Shown here piece after piece: positions 17,833-26,162 of a DNA stretch of 64,000 bases. The stretch spans positions 1-64,000 of the forward strand of contig NZ_JNZA01000030.1 of the NCBI RefSeq assembly GCF_000717345.1. Reading direction: 5' to 3'. How positions within the stretch are numbered: the first letter of the stretch is position 1; the number at the start of each line of letters is the position of its first letter. The stretch comes from Streptomyces lydicus (GTDB taxonomy: Bacteria; Actinomycetota; Actinomycetes; Streptomycetales; Streptomycetaceae). The notes under the pieces were generated by a model that saw nothing but the letters and a program-made list of their open reading frames with translations, was not told the origin of the DNA and searched no databases. Both the position numbers and the translations under genes were made by a program.

Positions 17833-17989
17833 AACGCCCCAGCCGCCCCGGTCGCCGCAGCCGCCGGGTGCCCGTCCGGATTCCGCCAGCTCAGGGGCGC
17901 GCCGCGGCCGAGGATCGAGTCGTACCGCAGAGGACGCGGTGCTCGTCCCCGGCGGACGACAGACCGAGGTGAAGGTGACGGTGACGACG

Positions 17990-18784
17990 ATGACCGCGAC
18001 GGTGATGGCCCCGATGACGGCGGCGGTGCGGGGCGAGGGCGGCGGCCGGCCGCTGGCCGGCAAGGTGGCGCTGGTGACCGGCGGCAGCCGGGGGATCGGT
18101 GCGGCGATCGCGCTGCGGCTGGCCGCCGACGGCGCGGCGGTGGCGCTGACCTGGCAGAGCCGTGCGGAGGCGGCCGAGCAGGTCGTCAAGGAGATCGAGG
18201 GGGCCGGCGGGCGCGCCTGGGCGGTACGGGCCGACAGCGGTGACGCGGAGGCGGTGTGGTCGTCGGTGGCGGGCGCCGTGGACCGGTTCGGGCGGCTGGA
18301 CATCCTGGTCAACAACGCGGGCGTCGGTGTGCTCGGCCCGTTCGAGCAGCTCTCCCTGGAGGACATCGACCGGGTGCTGCGGACCAATGTGCGGGGGCCG
18401 TTCCTGGCGGCGCAGGCCGCGGCCGCCCATCTGACGGAGGGCGGGCGGATCATCTCCATCGGCAGCTGCATGGCCGAGCGGGTCGCCTTCCCCGGCGGCA
18501 CCCTCTACGCCACCAGCAAGGCCGCGCTCGCCGGCCTGACCCGGACCCTCGCCAAGGAGCTGGGCCCGCGCGGCATCACCGCCAATCTCCTGACGCCGGG
18601 CCCGATCGACACCGACATGAACCCGGCGGACGGCGAGAGCGCGCCGCTGCAGGCGGGACTGACCGCGCTGGGGGCGTACGGCCGGGCCGCGGACATCGCG
18701 GCGACCGTGGCCCATCTGGCGGGTGAGGGCGGCCGCTACATCACCGGCGCGTCGATCGCGGTCGACGGCGGCTTCGCCATCTGA
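17990..18784 (+). CDS. SDR-family oxidoreductase, last gene of the fuconate region
   Basis: A classical short-chain dehydrogenase (264 aa from this start): cofactor motif TGGSRGIGAA, DILVNNAGVG, catalytic Ser in SIGSCMAE, Tyr-x3-Lys in YATSKAAL and the C-terminal GASIAVDGGF. The exact start is uncertain because GTG/ATG codons repeat in frame from 17969 to 18014 in an unusual run of Val-Thr-Met-rich codons; I choose ATG 17990. It follows the lactonase after a 194-bp gap that carries the dispersed repeat, so it may or may not share the operon transcript. It is a candidate for sugar 1-dehydrogenase or 2-keto-3-deoxy-acid dehydrogenase. Confidence 0.85.
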   Translation: MTATVMAPMTAAVRGEGGGRPLAGKVALVTGGSRGIGAAIALRLAADGAAVALTWQSRAEAAEQVVKEIEGAGGRAWAVRADSGDAEAVWSSVAGAVDRFGRLDILVNNAGVGVLGPFEQLSLEDIDRVLRTNVRGPFLAAQAAAAHLTEGGRIISIGSCMAERVAFPGGTLYATSKAALAGLTRTLAKELGPRGITANLLTPGPIDTDMNPADGESAPLQAGLTALGAYGRAADIAATVAHLAGEGGRYITGASIAVDGGFAI

Positions 18785-18935
18785 GATGCCCGTACGCGGT
18801 CCGCCGCGGTTTGACGGTTCGACACGCGGCGGGCGGGCGGACGGGGGCGGGGCGCGGCGCGGCTGGGTGCCCGGTGGCCGCTGCCGGGGCTGGGTGCGCG
18901 GTGCGGCGAGGGCCCCGGCTCCGCGCGCCGGCTGA

Positions 18936-19607
18936 TCACAGCGAGGAGCGCAGCCACTGCTCCACGCTGGCGATGTGCACCGTCGCCCAGGCCCGCGCCG
19001 CCTCCGCGTCGTGGTCGCGCAGCGCGCCGAGGATCGCGCGGTGCTCGGTGAGGGTGCGCCGGACCGCGTCCTTCTGTGTCAGGCCGCGCCAGATCCGGGC
19101 CCGGGTCGTCGGGCCGGACAGCCCGTCCAGCAGCGAGCAGAGCACGGAGTTGCCCGATGCCGCGACGATGCCGCGGTGGAACTCCAGATCGCCGGCGACC
19201 AGGTCCTCCACCGACGGGTCCGGGCCCAGCGCGTCCAACTGGGCTTCCAGTTCGTCCAGTTCGACGGGGCCGATCCGGCCGGCCGCCATCGCCGTGGCGG
19301 CCGGCTCCAGGATGCGGCGGACGGCGAGGAACTCCAGCACCGTGTCGTCGCGGTGGAAGTCCACCACGAAGCTCATGGCCTCCAGCAGGAGTTGCGGGTC
19401 CAGGCTGGTGACGTAGGTGCCGTCGCCCTGGCGCACGTCCAGGATGCGGATGAGGGAGAGCGCGCGCACCGCCTCGCGCAGCGAGTTGCGGGACAGGCCG
19501 AGGTCGGCCGCCAGCTCGCTCTCCTTCGGCAGCCGGTCGCCCGGCCGCAGCGCACCGGAGACGATCATGCCTTTGATCTTCTCGATGGCCTCGTCGGTGA
19601 CCGCCAT
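18936..19607 (-). CDS. FadR-subfamily GntR transcriptional regulator, probable repressor of the fuconate operon
   Basis: A 223-aa regulator with an N-terminal winged helix (GDRLPKESELAADLGLSRNSLREAVRAL, residues about 22-50, then RQGDGTYV) and a C-terminal all-helical FCD ligand domain (from residue 75, with DLEFHRGIVAASGN and LTEHRAILGALRDHD carrying metal-binding Asp/His). FCD domains usually bind organic acids. The ATG has GGGGAGG 6 nt upstream. A perfect 8-bp-arm palindrome at 19644-19660 lies in its own promoter and shares its core with sites at the fuconate operon promoter, so autorepression plus operon repression is the likely scheme. Confidence 0.87.
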   Translation of the reverse strand: MAVTDEAIEKIKGMIVSGALRPGDRLPKESELAADLGLSRNSLREAVRALSLIRILDVRQGDGTYVTSLDPQLLLEAMSFVVDFHRDDTVLEFLAVRRILEPAATAMAAGRIGPVELDELEAQLDALGPDPSVEDLVAGDLEFHRGIVAASGNSVLCSLLDGLSGPTTRARIWRGLTQKDAVRRTLTEHRAILGALRDHDAEAARAWATVHIASVEQWLRSSL

Positions 19608-19643
19608 GCCGACCTCCCCGCTCCCGACCCGCCCGGACACCCG

Positions 19644-19671
19644 CAGACATCCGATGTCTGGGGCCATTATG
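19644..19671 (-). promoter_or_regulatory. Operator and promoter of the GntR-family gene
   Basis: CAGACATC (19644-19651), one central base and GATGTCTG (19653-19660) form a perfect 17-bp palindrome containing ATCCGAT. On the minus strand it lies 5 bp downstream of a -10-like CATAAT (19666-19671), thus over the transcription start. The core matches the inverted repeat at 9988-10016. Confidence 0.6.
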
Positions 19672-20707
19672 TCCTGCCGGGCCGCCCCCAACCGCTCCGG
19701 TACGCCGCCCAGTCCTCCTCGGTGGCCGCGAAATCCACATACAGCGCCATACCGAACCGCGAGCGGCCCGGGTCCTGACGGGTCAGCCCCAGCCGTATGC
19801 CCCGCACCGCGGCCCGCACGGTCTCCGCCGAGGCGTGGTGGCCCATGTCGTCGGTGTGGAAGAACGGCAGCCCCATCAGCAGATCGGTGTGCGGGCCGGT
19901 GGCCTCCAGCGCCAGCCGGGTCTGCTGCGCCACATATCCGCCGTACAGGCTCTCGGCCGGCATCCCGGTGTCGTACGACATCAGCGCGATCTGGTCGACC
20001 CGCCGCGCCACCTGCCCGAAGAACCGCTGGGAGAGCCACTTGCGGTGGCCGGTCAGCGCACCGCTGACCCGGTGCAGCCCGGGCAGCGGGTCGATCTGGT
20101 GGACCGCCACGGACAGCACGCCGCCCCGTTGGTGCACCGCGGGGCCGAGCCGGTCCAGCAGCCGGAGGTAGTCGGGGTTGTCGGAGTGCAGCGGCTCGAT
20201 GTCCAGATGGACCCCGGCGAAGCCGTCCGCCAGCACCTGACGTGCGCTCGCCACGATCGCCGCGCGGGCCCGGGCGTCCGCCAGCCGCAGCCCGCCCCGC
20301 TCGCCCGGCCCGTACACCAGCCGGTCGCCCAGCCAGGCGTGCACCCGCACCGACGGCAGCTCGCGGTGCACCGCGGCGATCAGCCAGCGTGCCCGGGGAT
20401 AGGCGGTGCGGGCCGGCGGCAGGGTGCCGTCGTGCTCCAACGGCCCGGCGTGGACGTACAGATCACGGATGCCGGTGCCCTCGATGCGGCGGCGCAGCGC
20501 CGCCACGTCGGCGTCGTCCCGCCGCCCGTCCACCCAGGCGTGCCCCAGCCAGAAGGCGTCCCGCCCCCGGGTGGTGGTCTGCGGCGAGGCCGCGCCCGCG
20601 TACTGGGCGCGCAGCGCCGTCCCCGCCACCGTCACCGGCAGTACGACGAGCACGGCGACCGTCCAGGCCGCCCACTTCCCCGCACGCCGCAGGCGTCGCC
20701 GAGCCAT
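19667..20707 (-). CDS. Membrane-anchored glycoside-hydrolase-like protein
   Basis: A 346-aa protein with a basic N-terminus (MARRRLRRAGK), one transmembrane or signal-anchor segment (about residues 11-32) and an extracytoplasmic domain. The barrel-like domain holds DGFAGVHLDIEPLHSDN, similar to the DxDxE-type strand of family 18 glycosidases, plus QIALMSYDTGMP and DLLMGLPFFHTDD in the order expected of a TIM-barrel hydrolase. I start at ATG 20707 behind GGGGGGAC. The gene overlaps the promoter of the downstream gntR gene. The substrate is unknown; its place beside a deoxysugar catabolic operon is suggestive only. Confidence 0.7.
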   Translation of the reverse strand: MARRRLRRAGKWAAWTVAVLVVLPVTVAGTALRAQYAGAASPQTTTRGRDAFWLGHAWVDGRRDDADVAALRRRIEGTGIRDLYVHAGPLEHDGTLPPARTAYPRARWLIAAVHRELPSVRVHAWLGDRLVYGPGERGGLRLADARARAAIVASARQVLADGFAGVHLDIEPLHSDNPDYLRLLDRLGPAVHQRGGVLSVAVHQIDPLPGLHRVSGALTGHRKWLSQRFFGQVARRVDQIALMSYDTGMPAESLYGGYVAQQTRLALEATGPHTDLLMGLPFFHTDDMGHHASAETVRAAVRGIRLGLTRQDPGRSRFGMALYVDFAATEEDWAAYRSGWGRPGRT

Positions 20708-20846
20708 CACAGTCCCCCCGTTGCTGATCCCCCACGGCGGATCCCCGGTCGGGATGCCGTGGTGACCATCATGGCAGCCGCCACTGACAGTCACCGCCAC
20801 ACCTCGCACGCTCGCCCTCTGTACGCGCTCCGGCCTGCGGATACGG

Positions 20847-20880
20847 CGATGGGACGGCCCCCCCGTGGACCGTCCCATCG
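20847..20880 (-). terminator. Terminator of the glycerol operon
   Basis: CGATGGGACGG (20847-20857) pairs perfectly with CCGTCCCATCG (20870-20880) 36 bp past the glpD stop. Confidence 0.75.
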
Positions 20881-20915
20881 TCACTCGGCGTGCTGCCGGC
20901 CGCGCCGGCGGGCCG

Positions 20916-22520
20916 TCAGTTCTCCAGCATGCCCTTGACCCTGGCCCGGACGTCCTCCGTGTCCAGACCGCGGATCGTCAGGGTCGTACGGCGGCGCAGC
21001 ACGTCGTCGACCGTCTCGGCCCACTCGTTGTCGCGGGCGTAGGCGACCTGCGCCCAGATCTCCGGCGCGTCGGGGTGGATGCGCTCGGCCAGCGCCGGGT
21101 CCTCGTTCGCCAGCCGGGCGATGTCGAAGGACAGCGAGCCGTAGTGGGTGGCGAGGTGACGGGCGGTCTCCGGGGCCATTCGCGGGCCGGGCGTGCCGCC
21201 GTCGACGAGCAGCCGGTGCGCGACCGCGTTGGGGTTGGCGATACCGGGCAGCGGGAGCTTCTTCGGCAGGTGCGCGATCGGCTCCATGTCGTCGGCCAGC
21301 GGGTGGCCGGGCAGCGCGGCGAGCTTGTTCATGACCGTACGGCCGATGTGCCGGAAGGTCGTCCACTTGCCGCCGGCCACCGACAGCATGCCGCCGCTGC
21401 CCTCGGTCACGACCGTCTCGCGCTTGGCCTTGGAGGTGTCGCCGGGGCCGCCGGGCAGCACCCGCAGACCCGCGAAGGAGTACGTGATCAGATCCCGCGA
21501 CAGCTGCTGGTCGCGGACGGAGAAGGCGGCCTCGTCCAGAATCTGGGCGGTGTCCTTCTCGGTGACCGCGACATCCGCCGGGTCGCCCTCGAACTCCTCA
21601 TCCGTGGTGCCCAGCAGCAGCATGTCCTCCCAGGGGAGGGCGAAGGTGATGCGGTACTTGTCGATCGGCGTGGCCAGCGCGGCCTTCCAGGGCGCGGTCC
21701 GCTTGAGGACCAGGTGCGCGCCCTTCGACAGCCGGATGGAGGGCGCCGCGTTCGGGTCCTCCATCTTGCGCAGGTGGTCCACCCACGGACCGGTGGCGTT
21801 GAGGACCAGGCGGGCGTTGACGCCGAACTCCTCGCCCTCCATGCGGTCCTTCAGCTCCGCACCGGTGACCCGGCCCTGGGTGAAGCGCAGTCCGGTGACC
21901 TCGGCGTGGTTGAGGACCGTGGCGCCGGCCGCGACCGCGGCACGGACGGTCATCAGGGCCATCCGGGAGTCGTTCATCTGGTCGTCGCCGTAGACGGCGA
22001 CGGCCTTGAGGTTCTCGGTCCGCAGCTCGGGCACGTCGCGCTGCGCCTTGGCCGGGGATATGACGTGGCCGACGCCGTCACCGAACGCGGAGAGCGCGGA
22101 GTAGGCGAAGACGCCCGCGCCGAGCTTGGCCGCGCCGTGCGGGCCGCCCTTGTAGACCGGCAGGTAGAAGGTCAGGGGGTTGGCGAGGTGCGGTGCCACC
22201 TGGCGGGACACCGCACGCCGCTCGAAGTGGTTCTCCGCGACCAGCTTGACCGCGCCGGTCTGCAGGTAGCGCAGACCGCCGTGGAGCAGCTTGGAGGAGG
22301 CGGAGGAGGTGGCGCCGGCGAAGTCACCGGCGTCCACCAGGGCCACCCGCAGCCCGGCCTGCGCGGCGTGCCAGGCAGTGGAGATGCCCAGGATGCCGCC
22401 ACCGATCACCAGGAGGTCGTACGTTGCCTTGGAAAGCTGCTCCCGGGTCTCGGCGCGGCTCGCGTGCGAACCGTGGGCCGGGTGCGTCCCGAGTGCCGGG
22501 GCGCTCTGCAGGGTGCTCAT
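20916..22520 (-). CDS. glpD: Aerobic glycerol-3-phosphate dehydrogenase
   Basis: This 534-aa FAD enzyme oxidises sn-glycerol 3-phosphate to dihydroxyacetone phosphate and passes electrons to the respiratory quinone pool at the inner face of the membrane. The FAD dinucleotide fold is at YDLLVIGGGILGISTAW (about 43-59), followed by SSKLLHGGLRYL, and the C-terminal cap domain typical of GlpD is present. The start MSTLQSAPALG has GAGGAG a few bases upstream. It lies only 13 bp after glpK, as last gene of glpF-glpK-glpD. Confidence 0.96.
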   Translation of the reverse strand: MSTLQSAPALGTHPAHGSHASRAETREQLSKATYDLLVIGGGILGISTAWHAAQAGLRVALVDAGDFAGATSSASSKLLHGGLRYLQTGAVKLVAENHFERRAVSRQVAPHLANPLTFYLPVYKGGPHGAAKLGAGVFAYSALSAFGDGVGHVISPAKAQRDVPELRTENLKAVAVYGDDQMNDSRMALMTVRAAVAAGATVLNHAEVTGLRFTQGRVTGAELKDRMEGEEFGVNARLVLNATGPWVDHLRKMEDPNAAPSIRLSKGAHLVLKRTAPWKAALATPIDKYRITFALPWEDMLLLGTTDEEFEGDPADVAVTEKDTAQILDEAAFSVRDQQLSRDLITYSFAGLRVLPGGPGDTSKAKRETVVTEGSGGMLSVAGGKWTTFRHIGRTVMNKLAALPGHPLADDMEPIAHLPKKLPLPGIANPNAVAHRLLVDGGTPGPRMAPETARHLATHYGSLSFDIARLANEDPALAERIHPDAPEIWAQVAYARDNEWAETVDDVLRRRTTLTIRGLDTEDVRARVKGMLEN

Positions 22521-22533
22521 GATGTGCTCCTCG

Positions 22534-24075
22534 TCAGCTCTCGTCGTCGAGCCAGCCCATGGTCCGCTCGACGGCCTTGAGCCAGTTCTTGTATTCGCGG
22601 TCACGGGTGGCCGCGTCCATCCGGGGGGTCCATTCGGCGGCCCGGCGCCAGTTGGCGCGCAGCTCGTCGGTGCTGGACCAGAAGCCGACGGCCAGTCCGG
22701 CCGCGTAGGCAGCGCCGAGGCAGGTGGTCTCGGCGACCATCGGGCGCACCACGGGCGCGTCCAGGAAGTCCGAGATGGTCTGCATCAGCAGGTTGTTGGA
22801 GGTCATGCCGCCGTCGACCTTGAGCGCGGTCAGTTCGACGCCGGAGTCCTTGGTCATGGCGTCGGTGATCTCGCGGGTCTGCCAGGCGGTGGCCTCGAGC
22901 ACGGCGCGCGCGATGTGCGCCTTGGTGACGTAGCGGGTGAGGCCCGCGATGACACCGCGTGCGTCCGAGCGCCAGTAGGGGGCGAACAGGCCGGAGAAGG
23001 CCGGTACGAAGTAGGCGCCGCCGTTGTCCTCGACCGTGCTGGCGAGGGTCTCGATCTCGGCCGCGCTGTTGATGAGCCCCATCTGGTCGCGCATCCACTG
23101 GACGAGCGAGCCGGTGACGGCGATGGAGCCTTCCAGGGCGTAGACCGGCTGCTGGTCGCCGATGCGGTAGCCGACGGTGGTCAGCAGGCCGTTGTAGGAG
23201 TTGACCGGCTCGTGGCCGGTGTTCATCAGCATGAAGGTGCCGGTGCCGTACGTGGACTTGGCCTCGCCCTGGTTGAAGCAGGTCTGGCCGAAGAGCGCGG
23301 CCTGCTGGTCCCCGAGCGCCGAGGCGACCGGGACACCGGCCAGCACGCCGCCGGCGGCCTCGCCGTAGACCTCGGCGGAGGACCTGATCTCCGGCAGCAC
23401 GGCGGCCGGGATCTCCATCGAGGTGAGGATCTTCTGGTCCCACTGCAGGTTGTGCAGGTTCATCAGCATCGTGCGCGACGCGTTGGTGACGTCGGTGACG
23501 TGGTGGCCGCCGTTGACGCCGCCGGTGAGGTTCCAGATGACCCAGGAGTCCATGGTGCCGAAGAGGATCTCGCCGCGCTCGGCGCGCTCGCGCAGGCCCT
23601 CGACGTTGTCGAGCAGCCAGCGGATCTTCGGGCCGGCGAAGTACGACGCCAGCGGCAGACCGGTCTCGCGGCGGAAGCGGTCCTGGCCGACGTTGCGCCC
23701 GAGCTCCTTGCAGAGCGCGTCGGTGCGGGTGTCCTGCCAGACGATGGCGTTGTGGACCGGCTCGCCGGTGTTCTTGTCCCACAGCACGGTGGTCTCGCGC
23801 TGGTTGGTGATGCCGATGGCCTTGACGTCGGCCGCGGTGATCCCGGCCTTCTCGACGGCGCTGTCGACGACCTGCTGGACGTTGGTCCAGATCTCGGCGG
23901 CGTCGTGCTCGACCCAGCCCGGCTTCGGGAAGATCTGCTCGTGTTCCTTCTGGTCGACCGAGACGATCCGGCCGTCCTTGTCGAAGACGATGCAGCGGCT
24001 GGACGTCGTCCCCTGGTCGATGGCGGCAATGAACGGGCCGTGCCCGTGGGAGGAGGTGGTGGGGGTCTCGCTCAT
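22534..24075 (-). CDS. glpK: Glycerol kinase
   Basis: A 513-aa FGGY-family kinase that phosphorylates glycerol to sn-glycerol 3-phosphate with ATP. Typical stretches are [18 protein letters not shown] at the N-terminal ATPase fold, [32 protein letters not shown] and [14 protein letters not shown]. The ATG has GGAGCA upstream. It lies 46 bp after glpF and 13 bp before glpD, so all three are expected to be one glycerol-inducible transcript controlled by GylR. Confidence 0.97.
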   Translation of the reverse strand: MSETPTTSSHGHGPFIAAIDQGTTSSRCIVFDKDGRIVSVDQKEHEQIFPKPGWVEHDAAEIWTNVQQVVDSAVEKAGITAADVKAIGITNQRETTVLWDKNTGEPVHNAIVWQDTRTDALCKELGRNVGQDRFRRETGLPLASYFAGPKIRWLLDNVEGLRERAERGEILFGTMDSWVIWNLTGGVNGGHHVTDVTNASRTMLMNLHNLQWDQKILTSMEIPAAVLPEIRSSAEVYGEAAGGVLAGVPVASALGDQQAALFGQTCFNQGEAKSTYGTGTFMLMNTGHEPVNSYNGLLTTVGYRIGDQQPVYALEGSIAVTGSLVQWMRDQMGLINSAAEIETLASTVEDNGGAYFVPAFSGLFAPYWRSDARGVIAGLTRYVTKAHIARAVLEATAWQTREITDAMTKDSGVELTALKVDGGMTSNNLLMQTISDFLDAPVVRPMVAETTCLGAAYAAGLAVGFWSSTDELRANWRRAAEWTPRMDAATRDREYKNWLKAVERTMGWLDDES

Positions 24076-24121
24076 GGTGTGCTCCAAGAAGTCTGTGCGG
24101 GCAGCGGGGCGGTCAGGCGGC

Positions 24122-24910
24122 TCAGGCGAACGCCACCTGGTAGAGGCCCCCGGCGATGGCGCCGCCGATGAGCGGGCCGACGACCGGAATCCAGGCGTAG
24201 CCCCAGTCTGAACCGCCCTTGTTCGGCAGCGGCAGCAACGCGTGCACGATTCGCGGACCGAGGTCGCGGACCGGGTTGATGGCGTACCCGGTCGGACCAC
24301 CCAGCGACAGACCGATGCCGGTGACCACCAGTGCGACCAGCAGCGTGCCGATCGTGCCGACGCCCTTGCCGTTGTCGCTCAGCCCGAGGGTGAGGATCGA
24401 CAGCACCAGCACCACGGTGGCGATGATCTCGGTGGCGAGGTTCTGCACGGCATTGCGGATCTCCGGGCCGGTGGAGAAGATGCCCAGAACCGGGCCGGCC
24501 TTCGGCGCGGTGGCCTGGTCGACCATGCCCTCGTGGCTGGTGTGATCAGCCAGGACCTCGGGGTCGGTCAGATGCGCGCGGAACTGTCCGTAGTAGACGA
24601 TCCACACGAGCACCGCGCCGATCATGGCGCCGAGCATCTCGCCCGCCAGGTAGACCGGCACCTGGCTCCACTGGATGGCGCCCTTGATGGCGAGGCCCAG
24701 GGTGACGGCCGGGTTGAGGTGTGCGCCGGACTTCGCGGCGATGTAGGCACCCGTGAGGACGGCGAAGCCCCACCCGAAGGCGATGGCGACCCATCCGGCG
24801 TTGAACGCCTTGGAGCGCTTGAAGGTGACGGCGGCGCAGACGCCACCGCCGAGCAAGATCAGAACAGCGGTACCGATGGTCTCGCTGATGAAGATGTCGG
24901 AGCTGGACAC
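24122..24910 (-). CDS. glpF: Glycerol uptake facilitator (aquaglyceroporin)
   Basis: A 262-aa MIP-family channel with six membrane helices and two half-helix signature loops. The first motif is canonical ([11 protein letters not shown]). The second reads [13 protein letters not shown], with Val in place of the alanine of Asn-Pro-Ala; the arginine of the selectivity filter (NPxRD) is kept. The codon is GTC, one base from the usual GCC. It is the first gene of the glycerol operon and is preceded by the GylR site at 25024-25046. Glycerol enters by facilitated diffusion and is trapped by GlpK. Confidence 0.94.
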   Translation of the reverse strand: MSSSDIFISETIGTAVLILLGGGVCAAVTFKRSKAFNAGWVAIAFGWGFAVLTGAYIAAKSGAHLNPAVTLGLAIKGAIQWSQVPVYLAGEMLGAMIGAVLVWIVYYGQFRAHLTDPEVLADHTSHEGMVDQATAPKAGPVLGIFSTGPEIRNAVQNLATEIIATVVLVLSILTLGLSDNGKGVGTIGTLLVALVVTGIGLSLGGPTGYAINPVRDLGPRIVHALLPLPNKGGSDWGYAWIPVVGPLIGGAIAGGLYQVAFA

Positions 24911-25023
24911 CCGCGACTCCTTTGTCCTTCGTCCAGGGGAAGGCGAACCCCGGGTCCCGTCCGGTGGTCCGCGCCCTCCGAGAGGGCCGTGATCGATACC
25001 GGCACTGCCCCACCATAGCGAAT

Positions 25024-25048
25024 ATTGTCGTTAGGTGTTCGACAATGC
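25024..25048 (-). promoter_or_regulatory. Probable GylR operator at the glpF promoter
   Basis: ATTGTCG (25024-25030) and CGACAAT (25040-25046) form a perfect 7-bp inverted repeat with a 9-bp spacer, about 115 bp upstream of glpF. The right half extends to the 11-mer TTCGACAATGC, which recurs in front of gylR at 25926-25936. IclR-type regulators bind such sites. Confidence 0.6.
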
Positions 25049-25078
25049 CGACCGATGAACGGCAGTTTTGTTCACCGT

Positions 25079-25100
25079 AAGAACCCCGTCAAGGGTTCTT
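25079..25100 (-). terminator. Hairpin downstream of gylR
   Basis: AAGAACCC (25079-25086) pairs with GGGTTCTT (25093-25100) over a 6-nt loop, 38 bp past the gylR stop. It lies between gylR and the glpF control region and would stop gylR read-through into the operon. Confidence 0.5.
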
Positions 25101-25137
25101 TGGCCAAAAACTTAGGTGAACTTAAAGGGCGAAAGGG

Positions 25138-25902
25138 TCAGAATCGCCCTGCGCCAAGATCACGGGACACTGCACGTGCGCAATCCCTCACGGCAGCGAT
25201 GATTTCCGGCCGCAGTTCGCCGTCGAGGCAGACCCGCTCCACCGCTCCCGTGATGCCCACCGCGCCCACCGGCATCCGCCGCCGGTCGTGGATCGGCGCG
25301 GCCACCGACGCCACGCCCTCCCAGGTCTCCTCCACGTCCGCCGCCCAGCCGCGCGCCCGGGCCAGGTCCAGCAGGCCCTCGACGTCCCCGAGGCCGGTCA
25401 CCGTGCGCGGGGTGAACGCCTCCCGCTCCGCCTCGACCACCTCGCTGTGCGCCACCGGGTCGTACGCCGAGAGCACCTTGCCCAGTGCCGTGCTGTGCAG
25501 CGGGTGCATCGCGCCCACCTCCAGCACCTGCCGGCTGTCGTCCGGCCGGAAGACGTGGTGCACGATCAGCACGCCCTGCTGGTGCAGCACGCCCAGGTAG
25601 ACCGCCTCGCCGCTGGAGCGCGCGAGGTCGTCGGTCCACACCAGGGCCCGGGCCCGCAACTCGTGCACGTCCAGGTAGCTGTTGCCCAGCCGCAGCAGCT
25701 CCGCGCCCAGCTGGTAGCGGCCCGAGGCGGCTTCCTGCTCCACGAAGCCCTCCTGCTGGAGCGTGCGCAGAATGCCGTGCGCGGTGCCCTTGGCCAGCCC
25801 CAGGGAGGAGGAGATGTCGGAGAGCCCCAGCCGCCGCTCCCCTCCTGCGAGCAGCCGCAGCATCGCTGCGGCGCGCTCCAGCGACTGGATGGTGCGTGCC
25901 AT
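25138..25902 (-). CDS. gylR: IclR-family glycerol operon regulator
   Basis: A 254-aa IclR-family regulator: N-terminal winged helix (SLERAAAMLRLLAGGERRLGLSDISSSLGLAKGTAHGILRTL, residues about 6-48) and a C-terminal effector domain with HPLHSTALGKVLSAYDP and the usual VGITGAVERV end. Its position directly upstream of glpF-glpK-glpD on the same strand is the arrangement of gylR in Streptomyces, where GylR is the glycerol-responsive repressor of the operon. GGAGG stands 8 nt before the ATG. The 11-mer TTCGACAATGC occurs in front of both gylR and glpF, consistent with autoregulation. Confidence 0.93.
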   Translation of the reverse strand: MARTIQSLERAAAMLRLLAGGERRLGLSDISSSLGLAKGTAHGILRTLQQEGFVEQEAASGRYQLGAELLRLGNSYLDVHELRARALVWTDDLARSSGEAVYLGVLHQQGVLIVHHVFRPDDSRQVLEVGAMHPLHSTALGKVLSAYDPVAHSEVVEAEREAFTPRTVTGLGDVEGLLDLARARGWAADVEETWEGVASVAAPIHDRRRMPVGAVGITGAVERVCLDGELRPEIIAAVRDCARAVSRDLGAGRF

Positions 25903-25925
25903 CGGGCAACCTCCGAAGTATGCGG

Positions 25926-25936
25926 TTCGACAATGC
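25926..25936 (-). promoter_or_regulatory. Second GylR-type half-site, in front of gylR
   Basis: TTCGACAATGC, identical to 25038-25048, lies 24 bp upstream of the gylR start codon. Confidence 0.5.
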
Positions 25937-26162
25937 TGAACGATATCGGTCCATGTCGACTGGAGTCAGCGAGCCGGACGTTCTGGGTGAGCGAAGGGAG
26001 TCTGCCAACGATCACGGATAGTGCACGACAGGGGGGTGGTGGGGTGCTGTCCAGGGCGTGAAACGGGGAACACGTGTACCGGACCGGCAGCTACGCTGGC
26101 CGGGTGCGCCTCCGTAGGCGGGGGCGCAAAGCCGACAGCCGTCGCAACCAGGGAGCACCTCC

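Noticed and set aside
17657..17989. A longer N-terminus for the last SDR gene reaching back into the lactonase gene
   Set aside because: The upstream in-frame sequence is Arg/Gly-rich and overlaps the lactonase in another frame; SDR homology begins after 18050.
10046..18784. Claiming horizontal transfer of the fuconate operon from base composition
   Set aside because: Codon use and GC content look like the flanking genes by eye. No integrase, tRNA or direct repeats flank it, so only gene-order comparison suggests insertion.
25937..26162. Possible cobalamin riboswitch in the metH leader (CGTGAAACGGGGAACACG and nearby GC stems)
   Set aside because: The required core (GGGAA followed by CCGG-type pairing and a B12 box) could not be fitted by eye. 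A covariance-model search would decide.
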